DNA of 56,165 nt from CAZDVK01 sp964508915 (GTDB lineage: Bacteria; Pseudomonadota; Alphaproteobacteria; Paracaedibacterales; CAIULA01): NCBI GenBank assembly GCA_964508915.1, contig CAZDVK010000010.1, positions 1-56,165 on the forward strand, in the 5' to 3' direction. This document shows positions 1 through 7,981 of this stretch, piece after piece. The translations under genes and the position numbers were made by a program. The first letter of the stretch is position 1, and the number at the start of each line of letters is the position of its first letter. The notes under the pieces were generated by a model. It was not told the DNA's origin, made no database searches, and saw only the letters and a program-made list of their open reading frames with translations.

Positions 1-61
1 GGCGGTGGCCATGCACGGGTTTGGGCTTTACGGTGGCCCCGACGCAGTCGGGCGGGTATTG
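1..61 (+). repeat. 3'-domain of the structured repeat family, copy A (truncated by window start)
   Basis: The first 60 bases match, with a single difference near base 12, the 3' domain of the repeat on the minus strand at about 21045-21105. The segment contains a perfect 6-bp hairpin, CCCGAC (38-43), loop GCA, GTCGGG (47-52), that is shared in altered form by all other copies. The 5' part lies outside the window. Downstream, 62-100 is a short AT-rich spacer before the convergent HPr gene. Confidence 0.7.
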
Positions 62-100
62 ACATATTTTTTCAGACTGACGTTTTTAAAATCCTAATCA

Positions 101-367
101 CTATAAAATTTTCTGATCATTGAGATACTTAAGCTGATCTAACACGCCCTGAAATTCTGACGAAGTTTCAAACCTTACTAATCCACCACAAGGAATACAC
201 AGTGTTAGCATATCTAAAATAGAGGAAGCATCCACTCTTTGATCATTGTAGGTTAACGATACCACGGCTTGATTCTTCTCTATAACCTCGACAACACGGC
301 TTAAGGGGCGTGCATGAAGCCCCATGGGGTTACGAACAGTCAAAGTTAAACTAAGCAACAGGGGCAA
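101..367 (-). CDS. ptsH: PTS phosphocarrier protein HPr
   Basis: This 88-residue protein is a cytoplasmic phosphocarrier that passes phosphate from enzyme I to EIIA proteins. The active-site signature GLHARP is present with the phosphorylatable His at residue 18. A Ser pair at 48-49 sits where the HprK-regulated serine of HPr lies. The start is a TTG overlapping the end of the EIIA gene by 17 bp; an AGGG about 7 nt upstream supports it, and a TTG three codons later would put the His at the family-typical position 15. With EIIA-Man as sole neighbour and no sugar permease in view, a regulatory PTS as in many alphaproteobacteria is likely. No hprK is visible in the window. Confidence 0.9.
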   Translation of the reverse strand: MPLLLSLTLTVRNPMGLHARPLSRVVEVIEKNQAVVSLTYNDQRVDASSILDMLTLCIPCGGLVRFETSSEFQGVLDQLKYLNDQKIL

Positions 368-788
368 TGGCCGGCCCTAAAAAAGGCTCCGTTCGTAAAA
401 TACTGGAAGGCACATGAACGGATTGTTGCGCTGCCTCCTTTGCTTTTGCCACAGCTTCTTTAATAGGCAAATTCCTGCACGACGTAAGTTTTAAAAGCAT
501 GGGCAAACTTAAGCCAGCAATTACCTCTACGTTCGGCATACTTAGAAAAGAAATAGCTAGATTTGATGGCGTTCCCCCAAAAAGATCGGTCACTAAAATA
601 ACGCCGTCACCTGTATTGACAGATTTGATGAGATTTTCAATATAAACAGTTTGGTCAGCAAGGGTTATGTCGTTCGTATCATGAAAATTGATAGCTTTCA
701 CATAGTCTAAAGACCCCACCATATCTTGAAGAACATTTAAAAATTCTTCCCCCAAACGACCATGAGCCAAAATGATAAGACCAAACAT
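351..788 (-). CDS. PTS EIIA component, mannose (EIIA-Man) family
   Basis: This 145-residue cytoplasmic phosphotransfer protein is of the ManX/EIIA-Man type. His9 in the motif ILAHGRLGEEF is the expected phosphorylation site, and VTDLFGGTPSN is the conserved second motif of the family. Its 3' end overlaps the start of the HPr gene by 17 bp, so the two are translationally coupled. EIIA-Man proteins without cognate EIIB, IIC and IID occur widely in alphaproteobacteria, where they act in regulatory phosphorelays. That role is inferred here from the missing permease genes. Confidence 0.88.
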   Translation of the reverse strand: MFGLIILAHGRLGEEFLNVLQDMVGSLDYVKAINFHDTNDITLADQTVYIENLIKSVNTGDGVILVTDLFGGTPSNLAISFLSMPNVEVIAGLSLPMLLKLTSCRNLPIKEAVAKAKEAAQQSVHVPSSILRTEPFLGPAIAPVA

Positions 789-952
789 CAGAAAAAATCC
801 AAACGAAATGCTTGTGAAACTTTAATAGAAAATTTTAATAAAATCAATCCAACATGCCAGAAACGCTGTGTAAAAAAAGCAAATCAGCCAAAATCTACAG
901 CAAAAGAAATGCTAAAGCGTGTCAATTCAAAAAAACACAAAACGTAGGTGCT

Positions 953-1942
953 TCAAACTTTCTGAGTTTGAAATTCCTTGTACCAGTGTACGAAACGCTT
1001 AACACCTTCTTCTAGAGACACTTTTGGATTATACCCCAATTCTTGTTTAGCCTTTTCAATACAACCCATCGTTTCTTCAACATCACCCGCCTGTAGGGGC
1101 AAATAGTTTCGAACTGCTTTAATACCGGTATTTTCTTCTATTTTTTCAATAAAAAATAGAAGGCTTTCTTTACAGCCCCGGCCCAAATTGTAAATTGGGT
1201 GAAACACCCCATATTGTTTTGGTTTAGGAAATGTATAAAGTGCGGCCAGCGTTCCATCGACAATATCATCAATATATGTGTAATCGCGCGCCATATGGCC
1301 GTTATTATAAATATCAATGGTTTGTCCACTCATAATAGCATTTGTAAATTTAAACAAAGCCATATCCGGTCGTCCCCAAGGCCCATAAACCGTAAAATAC
1401 CGAAGCCCTGTAACAGGCAAATCATACAAGTGGCTATAACTTTCTGCCATTAATTCATTGGCCCGTTTCGTAGCTGCATAAAAAGAAAGTGGCGTATGCA
1501 CAGGTTCATCTTCTCGGAAAGGCAGGCGTTCATTACCACCATAAACAGATGATGTACTGGCGTATACAAGGTGTTTTAAATTTGGTTCCTGCCGACATTG
1601 CTCTAAAACAACAGAAAAACCCATTAAATTGCTGTGAGAATACACCAAAGGATTTTCCAAAGAATAGCGAACCCCTGCCTGGGCTGCTAAGTGAATAACC
1701 GCATCAATGGAGCCTTCTTTTTGCCACATGGCTTGGAAAATTTTGGGCTGAGCAATATCAATTTGATGAAACGAAAAATTAGAAAACTGATGCAACAAGT
1801 CAACACGTTGATTTTTAAAAGCAACAGAATAATAAGGGTTTAGATCATCAACCCCAACCACAAACATGCCTTCTTCCAAAAGTCTTTTGGCTACATGAAA
1901 ACCAATAAACCCCGCCGCCCCTGTTACCAAAATTTTTTTCAT
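953..1942 (-). CDS. NAD-dependent epimerase, UDP-glucuronate 4-epimerase-like
   Basis: This 329-residue short-chain dehydrogenase/reductase of extended type probably interconverts UDP-glucuronate and UDP-galacturonate for surface polysaccharide. Visible features are the N-terminal Rossmann glycine motif GAAGFIGFHV (residues 8-17), DDLNPYYS after the second strand (typical of LpsL/Cap1J-type glucuronate epimerases), the catalytic YAATK, and the substrate-side motif RYFTVYGPWGRPDMA. The start overlaps the accD stop by 4 bp, so it is probably co-transcribed with ihfB-accD although functionally unrelated. Other nucleotide-sugar epimerases remain possible. Confidence 0.85.
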   Translation of the reverse strand: MKKILVTGAAGFIGFHVAKRLLEEGMFVVGVDDLNPYYSVAFKNQRVDLLHQFSNFSFHQIDIAQPKIFQAMWQKEGSIDAVIHLAAQAGVRYSLENPLVYSHSNLMGFSVVLEQCRQEPNLKHLVYASTSSVYGGNERLPFREDEPVHTPLSFYAATKRANELMAESYSHLYDLPVTGLRYFTVYGPWGRPDMALFKFTNAIMSGQTIDIYNNGHMARDYTYIDDIVDGTLAALYTFPKPKQYGVFHPIYNLGRGCKESLLFFIEKIEENTGIKAVRNYLPLQAGDVEETMGCIEKAKQELGYNPKVSLEEGVKRFVHWYKEFQTQKV

Positions 1943-2799
1943 GCAAAAGTCCGTGAATGCATCAAAATTTCAAGAACCTGCCCCAATGTATCTTTCAGTT
2001 TATGACGCCCTACAACCATATCAACCATGCCGTGGTCTAACAAATATTCAGATTTTTGGAAACCGTCAGGTAACTTTTGACGAATTGTTTCTTCAATAAC
2101 ACGCGCGCCTGTAAAACCAATAATAGCGCCCGGCTCTGCAATGGCAATATCCCCCAGCATAGCAAACGACGCGCTAACACCCCCTGTGGTTGGATCTGTG
2201 AGAATTGTAATATAGGGCAACCCTGCCTCACGTACCTTTTCAACGGCAATCACAGTGCGTGGCATTTGCATCAATGATAAAATACCTTCTTGCATACGGG
2301 CACCACCCGATGCGGTCACAGTTATGTAGGGTGATTTTGTTTTAACAGCCAATTCAGCCCCTGTTAAAAATGCTTGCCCAGCAGCAAGCCCCATAGACCC
2401 CCCCATAAAGCCAAAATCAAAAACTGACACGACAGATGAAATTTTTTGAATGGCGCCGTAGGCAACAGCCACCGAATCATCCCGACTTGTTCTTTGACGG
2501 TATTCTTTCAACCGATCCGCATATTTTTTAGTATCTTTGAATTTGATAGGGTCTTGAATAGATTTAGGCACATCAATGTTACTAAATTGCCCCCCATCAA
2601 ACAGCATGGTCAAACGCTCTTGCGCGCTTAAGCGCATATGGTGGTTACAGTGGTGACAGACTTGCAAATTTTCTTGTAAGTCACGATGAAACAACATGTG
2701 TTCACACGCACCGCACTTGGTCCATAAATTTTCTGGGACATCTGTTTTTTGAATCAGGGCCTGAATTTTAGGCTTAACAAAGTTCGTGAGCCAATTCAT
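1939..2799 (-). CDS. accD: Acetyl-CoA carboxylase carboxyltransferase subunit beta
   Basis: AccD forms the carboxyltransferase half of acetyl-CoA carboxylase with AccA, making malonyl-CoA for fatty acid synthesis. An N-terminal zinc ribbon is complete (Cys29, Cys32, Cys48, Cys51), followed by the crotonase-like carboxyltransferase fold with the glycine-rich stretches VTASGGARMQEG and DPTTGGVSASFA. The ATG at 2797-2799 is preferred over a TTG one codon earlier: it overlaps the ihfB stop as TGATG and has AAGGA upstream. No folC follows; a sugar epimerase is next. The length of 286 aa is normal. Confidence 0.96.
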   Translation of the reverse strand: MNWLTNFVKPKIQALIQKTDVPENLWTKCGACEHMLFHRDLQENLQVCHHCNHHMRLSAQERLTMLFDGGQFSNIDVPKSIQDPIKFKDTKKYADRLKEYRQRTSRDDSVAVAYGAIQKISSVVSVFDFGFMGGSMGLAAGQAFLTGAELAVKTKSPYITVTASGGARMQEGILSLMQMPRTVIAVEKVREAGLPYITILTDPTTGGVSASFAMLGDIAIAEPGAIIGFTGARVIEETIRQKLPDGFQKSEYLLDHGMVDMVVGRHKLKDTLGQVLEILMHSRTFA

Positions 2800-3110
2800 C
2801 AATCTTTCCTTTGAGACGATGGTACAACGTCTTGATTATTTAAAAATTCTCGTAATGATTTTCCAGCCTTAAAATGGATATGGCCTTTAACAGGCTTTTC
2901 AACAATATAACCTGTTCGTGGATTTCTAAGGATTTTCTTGCTATATTGCCGAAGCGTAAATGTTCCAAAACCGCGAATTTCCAAGCGATTACCACTTTTT
3001 AAATTACTTTCAATGAATTCAAAAAATGTATCCACAGCTTTTTCAACTTTGGCCGCAGGTAAAGTTGAGCAAACATTTCGAATATGAATCAAAAATTCTG
3101 ACCGAGTCAT
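2799..3110 (-). CDS. ihfB: Integration host factor subunit beta
   Basis: This 103-residue HU/IHF-family DNA-bending protein has the beta-arm signature GRNPRTG in the form LRNPRTGYIVEKP. The stretch RLEIRGFGTFTLRQY is typical of the IHF beta subunit rather than HU. It sits directly downstream of rpsA, the classic rpsA-ihfB arrangement, but a terminator-like hairpin (3124-3160) separates the two, so partial uncoupling is likely. Its stop overlaps the accD start. Confidence 0.92.
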   Translation of the reverse strand: MTRSEFLIHIRNVCSTLPAAKVEKAVDTFFEFIESNLKSGNRLEIRGFGTFTLRQYSKKILRNPRTGYIVEKPVKGHIHFKAGKSLREFLNNQDVVPSSQRKD

Positions 3111-3123
3111 GGCGTTACCTGCT

Positions 3124-3160
3124 TAAAAGGAGGGGTGGAAATCCCCCCCCTCCTTTCTTT
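3124..3160 (-). terminator. Intrinsic terminator-like hairpin between rpsA and ihfB
   Basis: On the minus strand AAGGAGGGG and CCCCTCCTT form a 9-bp GC-rich stem with a short loop, followed by four T. It lies in the 59-bp gap after the rpsA stop and before the ihfB start, so it would attenuate read-through from rpsA. The T-run is short, so termination may be partial. Confidence 0.6.
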
Positions 3161-3169
3161 GATATCCAT

Positions 3170-4879
3170 TTAGCCTTCTTTTTTAGTTCCAGCCTTTTTC
3201 TTCATGGCCGCGCCTAAAATGTCGCCTAAGCTTGCGCCACTATCAGAAGAACCATATTCAGATAGAGCTTGCTTTTCTTCATCAATTTCCAAAGCCTTAA
3301 TTGATAAAGCAACCTTACGAGATGCTTTGTCTACTAAGGAAATTTTGGCATCAATTTTTTCGCCTACAGCAAAACGTTCAGGCCTTTGTTCTGAACGGTC
3401 TCTAGATAGGTCAATTTTTTTGATAAAGCCTGGAAGACCATTGGACAGTGTCACTTCCAGTCCTTTGTCACTAATCTGAGAAATCGTACAGGTGACAATA
3501 TCGCCCTTCTTCGTTTGATCAAATGAATCACCCATCACATCTTCAGACAACTGTTTAACACCTAGGCTAATACGTTCTTTTTCTGGATCTACATCCAATA
3601 CCTTAACCTGAATGCCTTGGCCCTTCGTATAGGCGCTGATAGCTTCTTCACCAGATTTATCCCAAGAAAGATCAGATAAGTGAATCATACCGTCTAATTC
3701 ATCATTAACGCCCACAAACAAACCAAATTCTGTAATGTTTTTGATAGTACCATCAATAACACTTCCGGTTGGATGTTGTTCCACAAACCTTTGCCATGGG
3801 TTTTCTTGGCACTGTTTTAGACCCAGGCTAATACGACGTTTTGTCATATCAACTTCTAAAACAACAACTTCAAGCTCTTGGCCTAAAGTTACAATTTTGC
3901 TGGGGTGAATATTTTTCTTTGTCCAGCTCATCTCTGTTACATAAATCAAGCCTTCAACATTACCATCTAGTTGGACAAACGCCCCGTAGTCAGCAATATT
4001 TGTCACTGTCCCTTTATGGCGTGTACCAACAACAAATTTTTCTTCAACACCCTTCCATGGGTCAGCTTCAAGTTGCTTCATACCCAATGAAATACGTTGT
4101 GTATCTTTATTGAAACGAATCACTTGAACCTGGATACTGTCACCTAAATTCAGCATATCGCTTGGGTGGTTAATGCGACGCCATGAAATATCTGTTACGT
4201 GAAGCAAACCATCCACGCCACCTAAATCAATAAATGCACCATAATCCGTAATGTTTTTAACAATACCTGTTAATACCTGGCCTTCGGACAACTGTGATAC
4301 AAGCTCGGATCTTGCCTCTGCACGACTTTCTTCCAAAACAGAACGACGAGATACAACGATATTGCTACGCGCTTTGTCCATTTTCAAAATTTTGAATGGC
4401 TGAACAATGTTCATAAGCGGGCTAATGTCACGCACAGGGCGAATATCAACCTGGCTTCCTGGCAAGAAGGCAACGGCGCCATTTAAGTCAACAGCAAAAC
4501 CACCTTTCACTTTTCCAAACACAACACCGTTTACCAAAACGCCTGTCTCAGCAGCTTTTTCAAGTTCATACCAAGCAGCTTCACGACGGGCTTTTTCAAC
4601 GCTTAGAACAGCTTCGCCATGACGATCTTCCATCCGTTCAACGAACACATCGATAACATCACCAACACGAGGTTCTTCATTTAAACCACGATTTGTAAGC
4701 TCCTTAAGTGAAACGCGGCCTTCAGATTTTAAACCAACGTCAATAACAGCCATATCATTACGAATAGCAACAATAGTTCCCTTAATAACACGACCATCAA
4801 AACGATGACCGTCATTCATCGTGCTTTCTAAAAGGCTAGCAAAACATTCTTTTTCTTGAGTTTGAGTTTTCGGTGACAT
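3170..4879 (-). CDS. rpsA: 30S ribosomal protein S1
   Basis: S1 binds mRNA leaders and helps the 30S subunit initiate translation. The 569-residue product shows six tandem S1/OB repeats, recognisable by recurring blocks such as ITDYGAFIDLGG, IADYGAFVQLDG and ITEFGLFVGVND, each followed by an RISLG(V/M)KQ-type element. The ATG at 4877-4879 is chosen because AAGGA lies 7 nt upstream and because the open frame continues 33 codons further with no S1 similarity. The C-terminus ends in a short lysine-rich tail. The length matches alphaproteobacterial S1. Confidence 0.95.
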   Translation of the reverse strand: MSPKTQTQEKECFASLLESTMNDGHRFDGRVIKGTIVAIRNDMAVIDVGLKSEGRVSLKELTNRGLNEEPRVGDVIDVFVERMEDRHGEAVLSVEKARREAAWYELEKAAETGVLVNGVVFGKVKGGFAVDLNGAVAFLPGSQVDIRPVRDISPLMNIVQPFKILKMDKARSNIVVSRRSVLEESRAEARSELVSQLSEGQVLTGIVKNITDYGAFIDLGGVDGLLHVTDISWRRINHPSDMLNLGDSIQVQVIRFNKDTQRISLGMKQLEADPWKGVEEKFVVGTRHKGTVTNIADYGAFVQLDGNVEGLIYVTEMSWTKKNIHPSKIVTLGQELEVVVLEVDMTKRRISLGLKQCQENPWQRFVEQHPTGSVIDGTIKNITEFGLFVGVNDELDGMIHLSDLSWDKSGEEAISAYTKGQGIQVKVLDVDPEKERISLGVKQLSEDVMGDSFDQTKKGDIVTCTISQISDKGLEVTLSNGLPGFIKKIDLSRDRSEQRPERFAVGEKIDAKISLVDKASRKVALSIKALEIDEEKQALSEYGSSDSGASLGDILGAAMKKKAGTKKEG

Positions 4880-5002
4880 GTGAATCCTTAAAAAATGACG
4901 CTTTGGGCTTTTTGTCGTAAGCTCAAAACGGGTTAGGGGTTGATAAAATACTACAGGATGGAATATTACCCTAGGCAAAGACCATCTTCAACGTTTTTTT
5001 AC

Positions 5003-5638
5003 TTAAGCAGGCAGAGTTCTTGTTTTTTCAAAAGCAATTGTTCCAAAAACAAAGCTAAGAATAGTAATACCGCCCAAAATAATAAACCCATTCCACCACG
5101 GTGCCTCCGCGTACCATATTTCTGAAACAATTAAAAAACTGGGCACACACAAAGGAAAAACTAAAAGCGTCAGCGTGACTTCGCCAATTAAAGCGTCGTA
5201 CATATGTCGGCTAAAACTAAGATAACTTACCAATAAAATACTTTGAAGGCACAGAAAGAATAAACTAACTGCTTTTATAGCCCCCCAGGAAACCCAGATA
5301 GTCAAGCACAGGAAAAAAATAATAAGGGAAAATGACAGGATTTTAGACCATAGATAAGAAACACTTGAAACGCTTTGACTTAAAAGCCAGTCGAAAGTGC
5401 CATCTTTGATGTCACGACTTATTTCTTCATCGAAAGAAAAAATAGCCGACAACATCATAAAAAAGCCCAACAGAGGGCCTATTACAAATGTTTCAATAGA
5501 ACTATTTCCAAGACATAGAAATTCCAGCAAAAAAATAAAAAAAACAACCAAAAATGGCAACCGAACCCACAATTCCCAAGAGGGGCAGAGATGCCAAATC
5601 ATCAAAAAAATTAACCTGAAACGGCTGGAAAAAGACAA
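5003..5638 (-). CDS. ccmB: Heme exporter / cytochrome c maturation protein CcmB
   Basis: This 211-residue polytopic membrane protein has about six hydrophobic segments. The loop after the second segment carries FDEEISRDIKDGTFDWLL, equivalent to the CcmB motif in which an acidic stretch precedes DG(S/T)xxxLL. CcmB forms the permease with CcmA in the CcmABCD complex that loads heme on CcmE. CcmE and CcmF are encoded at 21.4-23.6 kb, consistent with a dispersed system I pathway. The start is uncertain: the frame opens with TTG, and an ATG 12 codons later would cut the first helix. No ccmA is adjacent. Confidence 0.7.
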   Translation of the reverse strand: MSFSSRFRLIFLMIWHLCPSWELWVRLPFLVVFFIFLLEFLCLGNSSIETFVIGPLLGFFMMLSAIFSFDEEISRDIKDGTFDWLLSQSVSSVSYLWSKILSFSLIIFFLCLTIWVSWGAIKAVSLFFLCLQSILLVSYLSFSRHMYDALIGEVTLTLLVFPLCVPSFLIVSEIWYAEAPWWNGFIILGGITILSFVFGTIAFEKTRTLPA

Positions 5639-5686
5639 ATTTAAAATTTTTTTAAATTTTTTAGAAGTGAATTATGTAAAAAACTA

Positions 5687-5714
5687 TTGACCAACGCAAG
5701 TACTTTTATTAAAA
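5687..5714 (+). promoter_or_regulatory. Possible sigma-70 promoter of the small secreted peptide gene
   Basis: TTGACC (5687-5692) resembles a -35 box. The AT-rich stretch TTAAAA (5709-5714), 16 bp further, is a weak -10. It precedes the 5769 start by a leader of roughly 50 nt. Supported only by motif similarity. Confidence 0.3.
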
Positions 5715-5768
5715 GAGGGGATGTATTTGGTAGTTGTACCAAGTAATAACATTTTTTGGAGTTTACAC

Positions 5769-5942
5769 ATGAATAAAGTTATTTTCGCATTGGCAGCTTT
5801 CTTGGCTGCTGCTGTTTTCCCAGCTGTTGCCACTACTACTGAAGCTGGCACAAAAGAAGAAGCTACTTCTAAAGAAGCCGCTGAAGCTGGTTCAAAAGAA
5901 GCTGCTGCTGAAGCTGGTTCAAAAGAAGAAGGCAAGAAATAA
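5769..5942 (+). CDS. Small secreted Ala/Glu/Lys-rich repeat peptide
   Basis: I do not recognise this family. The ATG at 5769 has TTGGAG about 8 nt upstream and opens a 57-residue protein. Residues 1-22 form a clean signal peptide (MNKVIF, then an alanine/phenylalanine core ending AVA). The mature part is only about 35 residues and consists of imperfect repeats of EAGSKEAA/EAGTKEEA, so it is highly charged and probably helical or disordered. The gene stands alone with its own promoter-like and terminator elements, facing convergent recO. It could be an abundant periplasmic or exported peptide. Confidence 0.7.
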   Translation: MNKVIFALAAFLAAAVFPAVATTTEAGTKEEATSKEAAEAGSKEAAAEAGSKEEGKK

Positions 5943-5962
5943 TAGTTTTTTGTTTCTTCGCA

Positions 5963-5993
5963 CAAGCGGGCTTTTTTTAAGGCCCGTTTTTTT
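5963..5993 (+). terminator. Intrinsic terminator after the small secreted peptide gene
   Basis: CGGGC (5967-5971) pairs with GCCCG (5982-5986), extended inward by T-A pairs, and is followed directly by seven T. It lies 20 bp after the peptide stop codon. Confidence 0.8.
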
Positions 5994-6019
5994 ATGCCCA
6001 AAAAAACGTTAAAGCCGAT

Positions 6020-6739
6020 TCAGGCGCTTTGTGTTTTTTTAAAAAATAAGTCTTCTAATCTTTGACGCGCCAATGGAATGGGTTTATCTGGAAACAGATG
6101 GCGCTGCATAAAATAACGCGTAACACGCAACCCCTCTAACACATCATCATAACTATAATTTGCGCCGGGTGTTTTCAAAATAGAAGGAAACGCCAATAGT
6201 TTATCCAAATAAGGTTGGGCTATGTGCCTACATACGGCATGACCGCTTTTGGGTGAAATGTGGGTTAAATCTTCCTTAACATGAGTAACGGCACAGTGCG
6301 TTAGAGTTAAACCAAAACCAAGTAGCTTCAGCAAGCACAGCTCAAACAAAATATAATCTTGTTCAAAGAATTTATTCGTAGGCATTTTTTCAAAAAAATA
6401 CTGCAACAAGCAATATAATTCGGGGTATTCAGCCCGTGCTGGTAATGATTGCTCTAGAATGGCACATATAGAACTAAGGGCTGTTAAACGCGTAAAATCG
6501 CGCATAATAAAGCTGCTAGTGCTGAATTCTGCCTCAAGTTGGAAACGGCCAAGGTGGTCCTCCAGCCGTGCATTCCATGCAGCACTCACAAAAGTTCCTG
6601 GCTGTACAATAGTTTCTTTTTGTTTGGGGGATACTACACCGCCCCAAACACCATACTGCTTTGTAAAAACCTGAACAACAAAGCTTTTTTCACCTAAGGG
6701 GCGACTGCCCAGAACAATTCCTTTATCCTGCCATTTCAT
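6020..6739 (-). CDS. recO: DNA repair protein RecO
   Basis: RecO loads RecA onto SSB-coated single-stranded DNA in the RecFOR pathway. The 239-residue product opens with the family's OB-fold pattern (MKWQDKGIVLGSRPLGEKSFVVQVFT), followed by GVWGGVVSPKQ and the helical C-terminal domain. The zinc cysteines found in some RecO proteins are not evident, as in many alphaproteobacteria. Its ATG overlaps the stop of the upstream glycosyltransferase gene (ATGA), suggesting translational coupling. Confidence 0.9.
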   Translation of the reverse strand: MKWQDKGIVLGSRPLGEKSFVVQVFTKQYGVWGGVVSPKQKETIVQPGTFVSAAWNARLEDHLGRFQLEAEFSTSSFIMRDFTRLTALSSICAILEQSLPARAEYPELYCLLQYFFEKMPTNKFFEQDYILFELCLLKLLGFGLTLTHCAVTHVKEDLTHISPKSGHAVCRHIAQPYLDKLLAFPSILKTPGANYSYDDVLEGLRVTRYFMQRHLFPDKPIPLARQRLEDLFFKKTQSA

Positions 6740-7797
6740 GATTTATTTTTCGTTTTCTGAGTATAAAAAACCCAAATGACAAAGGTTGCCTGCATAAAAG
6801 CATAAATAAGTGCAAATTGGACAAAGGTTAAAACACCGTGGTGACATAGCTGCGTTAAACAGCCCATCATAAATGCACTCATAAAATAAAGGCCACTTAC
6901 AAAAGGGTGCGAATAACCGCAGTCGTTTAGAATATGAATAAGATGGTCACGATGGGCCTCGGCTAAATTGCACCCCCTCATAGCGCGTCGAAATAAGGTA
7001 AATGCAACATCAAACCATAAAAAACTTAAAGGTGTTAAGGTAAAAATAAAGGCCTTATGAACCCAGGCATGCTGAGCATAATACACAGGATAGTAGTTTT
7101 GGGATAATAACGCCAAAAAAGCGCATGTAAGGCCCAAAAAGGTGCTACCGACATCCCCCATAAAAACCTTCGCTTTGGGAAAATTATAAATCAGAAAACC
7201 CAGTAAAGCAGATGATAAAAGGATATTGACGTAAATAATATTTGGGCTGCCTGAAATAAGCAAAAAACTATTAAAAACCAAACACAACAGAACCGACCCA
7301 GCTAATAATCCATTTAAACCATCAATAAAATTAGCCGCATTAATAAGCGATATAATAGCGAAGAAGCTGATTAAGCAAGCAAAACCATAGGGGACAGGAA
7401 GACCTGGAAACTGAATTGTAAAACCCGACCATACTATCAAAAGCGCACAAATACAGTGAACAGCTAATCGATAGCGATGGCTAAGCGTTTTCCAATCATC
7501 CCAAAAACTAACACCCCCCAGCAAAAGAACACAGACCCCATAAATACCAATAGGCCTGTAAAATAGGCGTAAGGTAGGGTCTGTAAAGGAAAAAACAATC
7601 AGGGCAAAAAAACCAATTAAAAAAGCAACAATAAAACCAACCCCCCCGGCAGAAGGTGTTGGAATAGAATGAGACGACCGCTGAAGTGGATGCGCTGTGA
7701 TAGACAGCTGAATCATGAATTTTGTGACAATCATAGAAATAGCCAAAATCAACACAGGTAAGTAAAAAAAATGGCTATGAAAAATATGCAAAATCAT
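6736..7797 (-). CDS. WecA/MraY-family glycosyl-1-phosphate transferase (GT4)
   Basis: This 353-residue integral membrane enzyme has about ten hydrophobic segments and probably transfers a sugar-1-phosphate from a UDP-sugar to undecaprenyl phosphate, starting O-antigen or capsule synthesis. Family motifs are present in order: TPSAGGVGF, NAANFIDGLNGL (metal-binding Asp region), FMGDVGSTFLG, and the basic loop ending EAHRDHL. The ATG at 7795-7797 is used because the frame upstream runs through the tRNA gene. It resembles WecA/WbpL rather than MraY, which is longer and has a different cytoplasmic His motif. It lies 10 bp after the tRNA and is coupled to recO. Confidence 0.85.
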   Translation of the reverse strand: MILHIFHSHFFYLPVLILAISMIVTKFMIQLSITAHPLQRSSHSIPTPSAGGVGFIVAFLIGFFALIVFSFTDPTLRLFYRPIGIYGVCVLLLGGVSFWDDWKTLSHRYRLAVHCICALLIVWSGFTIQFPGLPVPYGFACLISFFAIISLINAANFIDGLNGLLAGSVLLCLVFNSFLLISGSPNIIYVNILLSSALLGFLIYNFPKAKVFMGDVGSTFLGLTCAFLALLSQNYYPVYYAQHAWVHKAFIFTLTPLSFLWFDVAFTLFRRAMRGCNLAEAHRDHLIHILNDCGYSHPFVSGLYFMSAFMMGCLTQLCHHGVLTFVQFALIYAFMQATFVIWVFYTQKTKNKS

Positions 7798-7806
7798 AAA
7801 AACCTG

Positions 7807-7880
7807 TGGCTGGGGAACCTGGATTCGAACCAGGGCTGCCCGGTCCAGAGCCGGGAGTTCTACCGCTAAACTATCCCCCA
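7807..7880 (-). tRNA. tRNA-Gln (anticodon CTG)
   Basis: The minus strand folds as a full cloverleaf: acceptor TGGGGGA pairs with TTCCCCA (one G-U), the D-arm contains TAGCGGTAGA, the anticodon stem is CCCGG/CCGGG, and GGTTCGAATCC forms the T-arm. The 7-nt anticodon loop CTCTGGA gives anticodon CTG, which reads CAG. The terminal CCA is encoded at 7807-7809. Confidence 0.96.
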
Positions 7881-7981
7881 AAATGGGTTAAAGTGCAAAC
7901 TAATGCAGGGTTCACTATACAGCCCTTAAGTTTCTGATAAAAGTTTTTTTTTAGTAGCGCTGATTCAACAGTTCAGGAACC

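Noticed and set aside
762..947. 61-residue plus-strand open frame, lysine-rich
   Set aside because: It overlaps the start of the EIIA gene in antisense, has no signal, domain or good ribosome site, and its composition fits AT-rich spacer DNA.
5684..6001. 105-residue minus-strand frame opposite the small secreted peptide
   Set aside because: It is the antisense shadow of the repeat peptide and its terminator.
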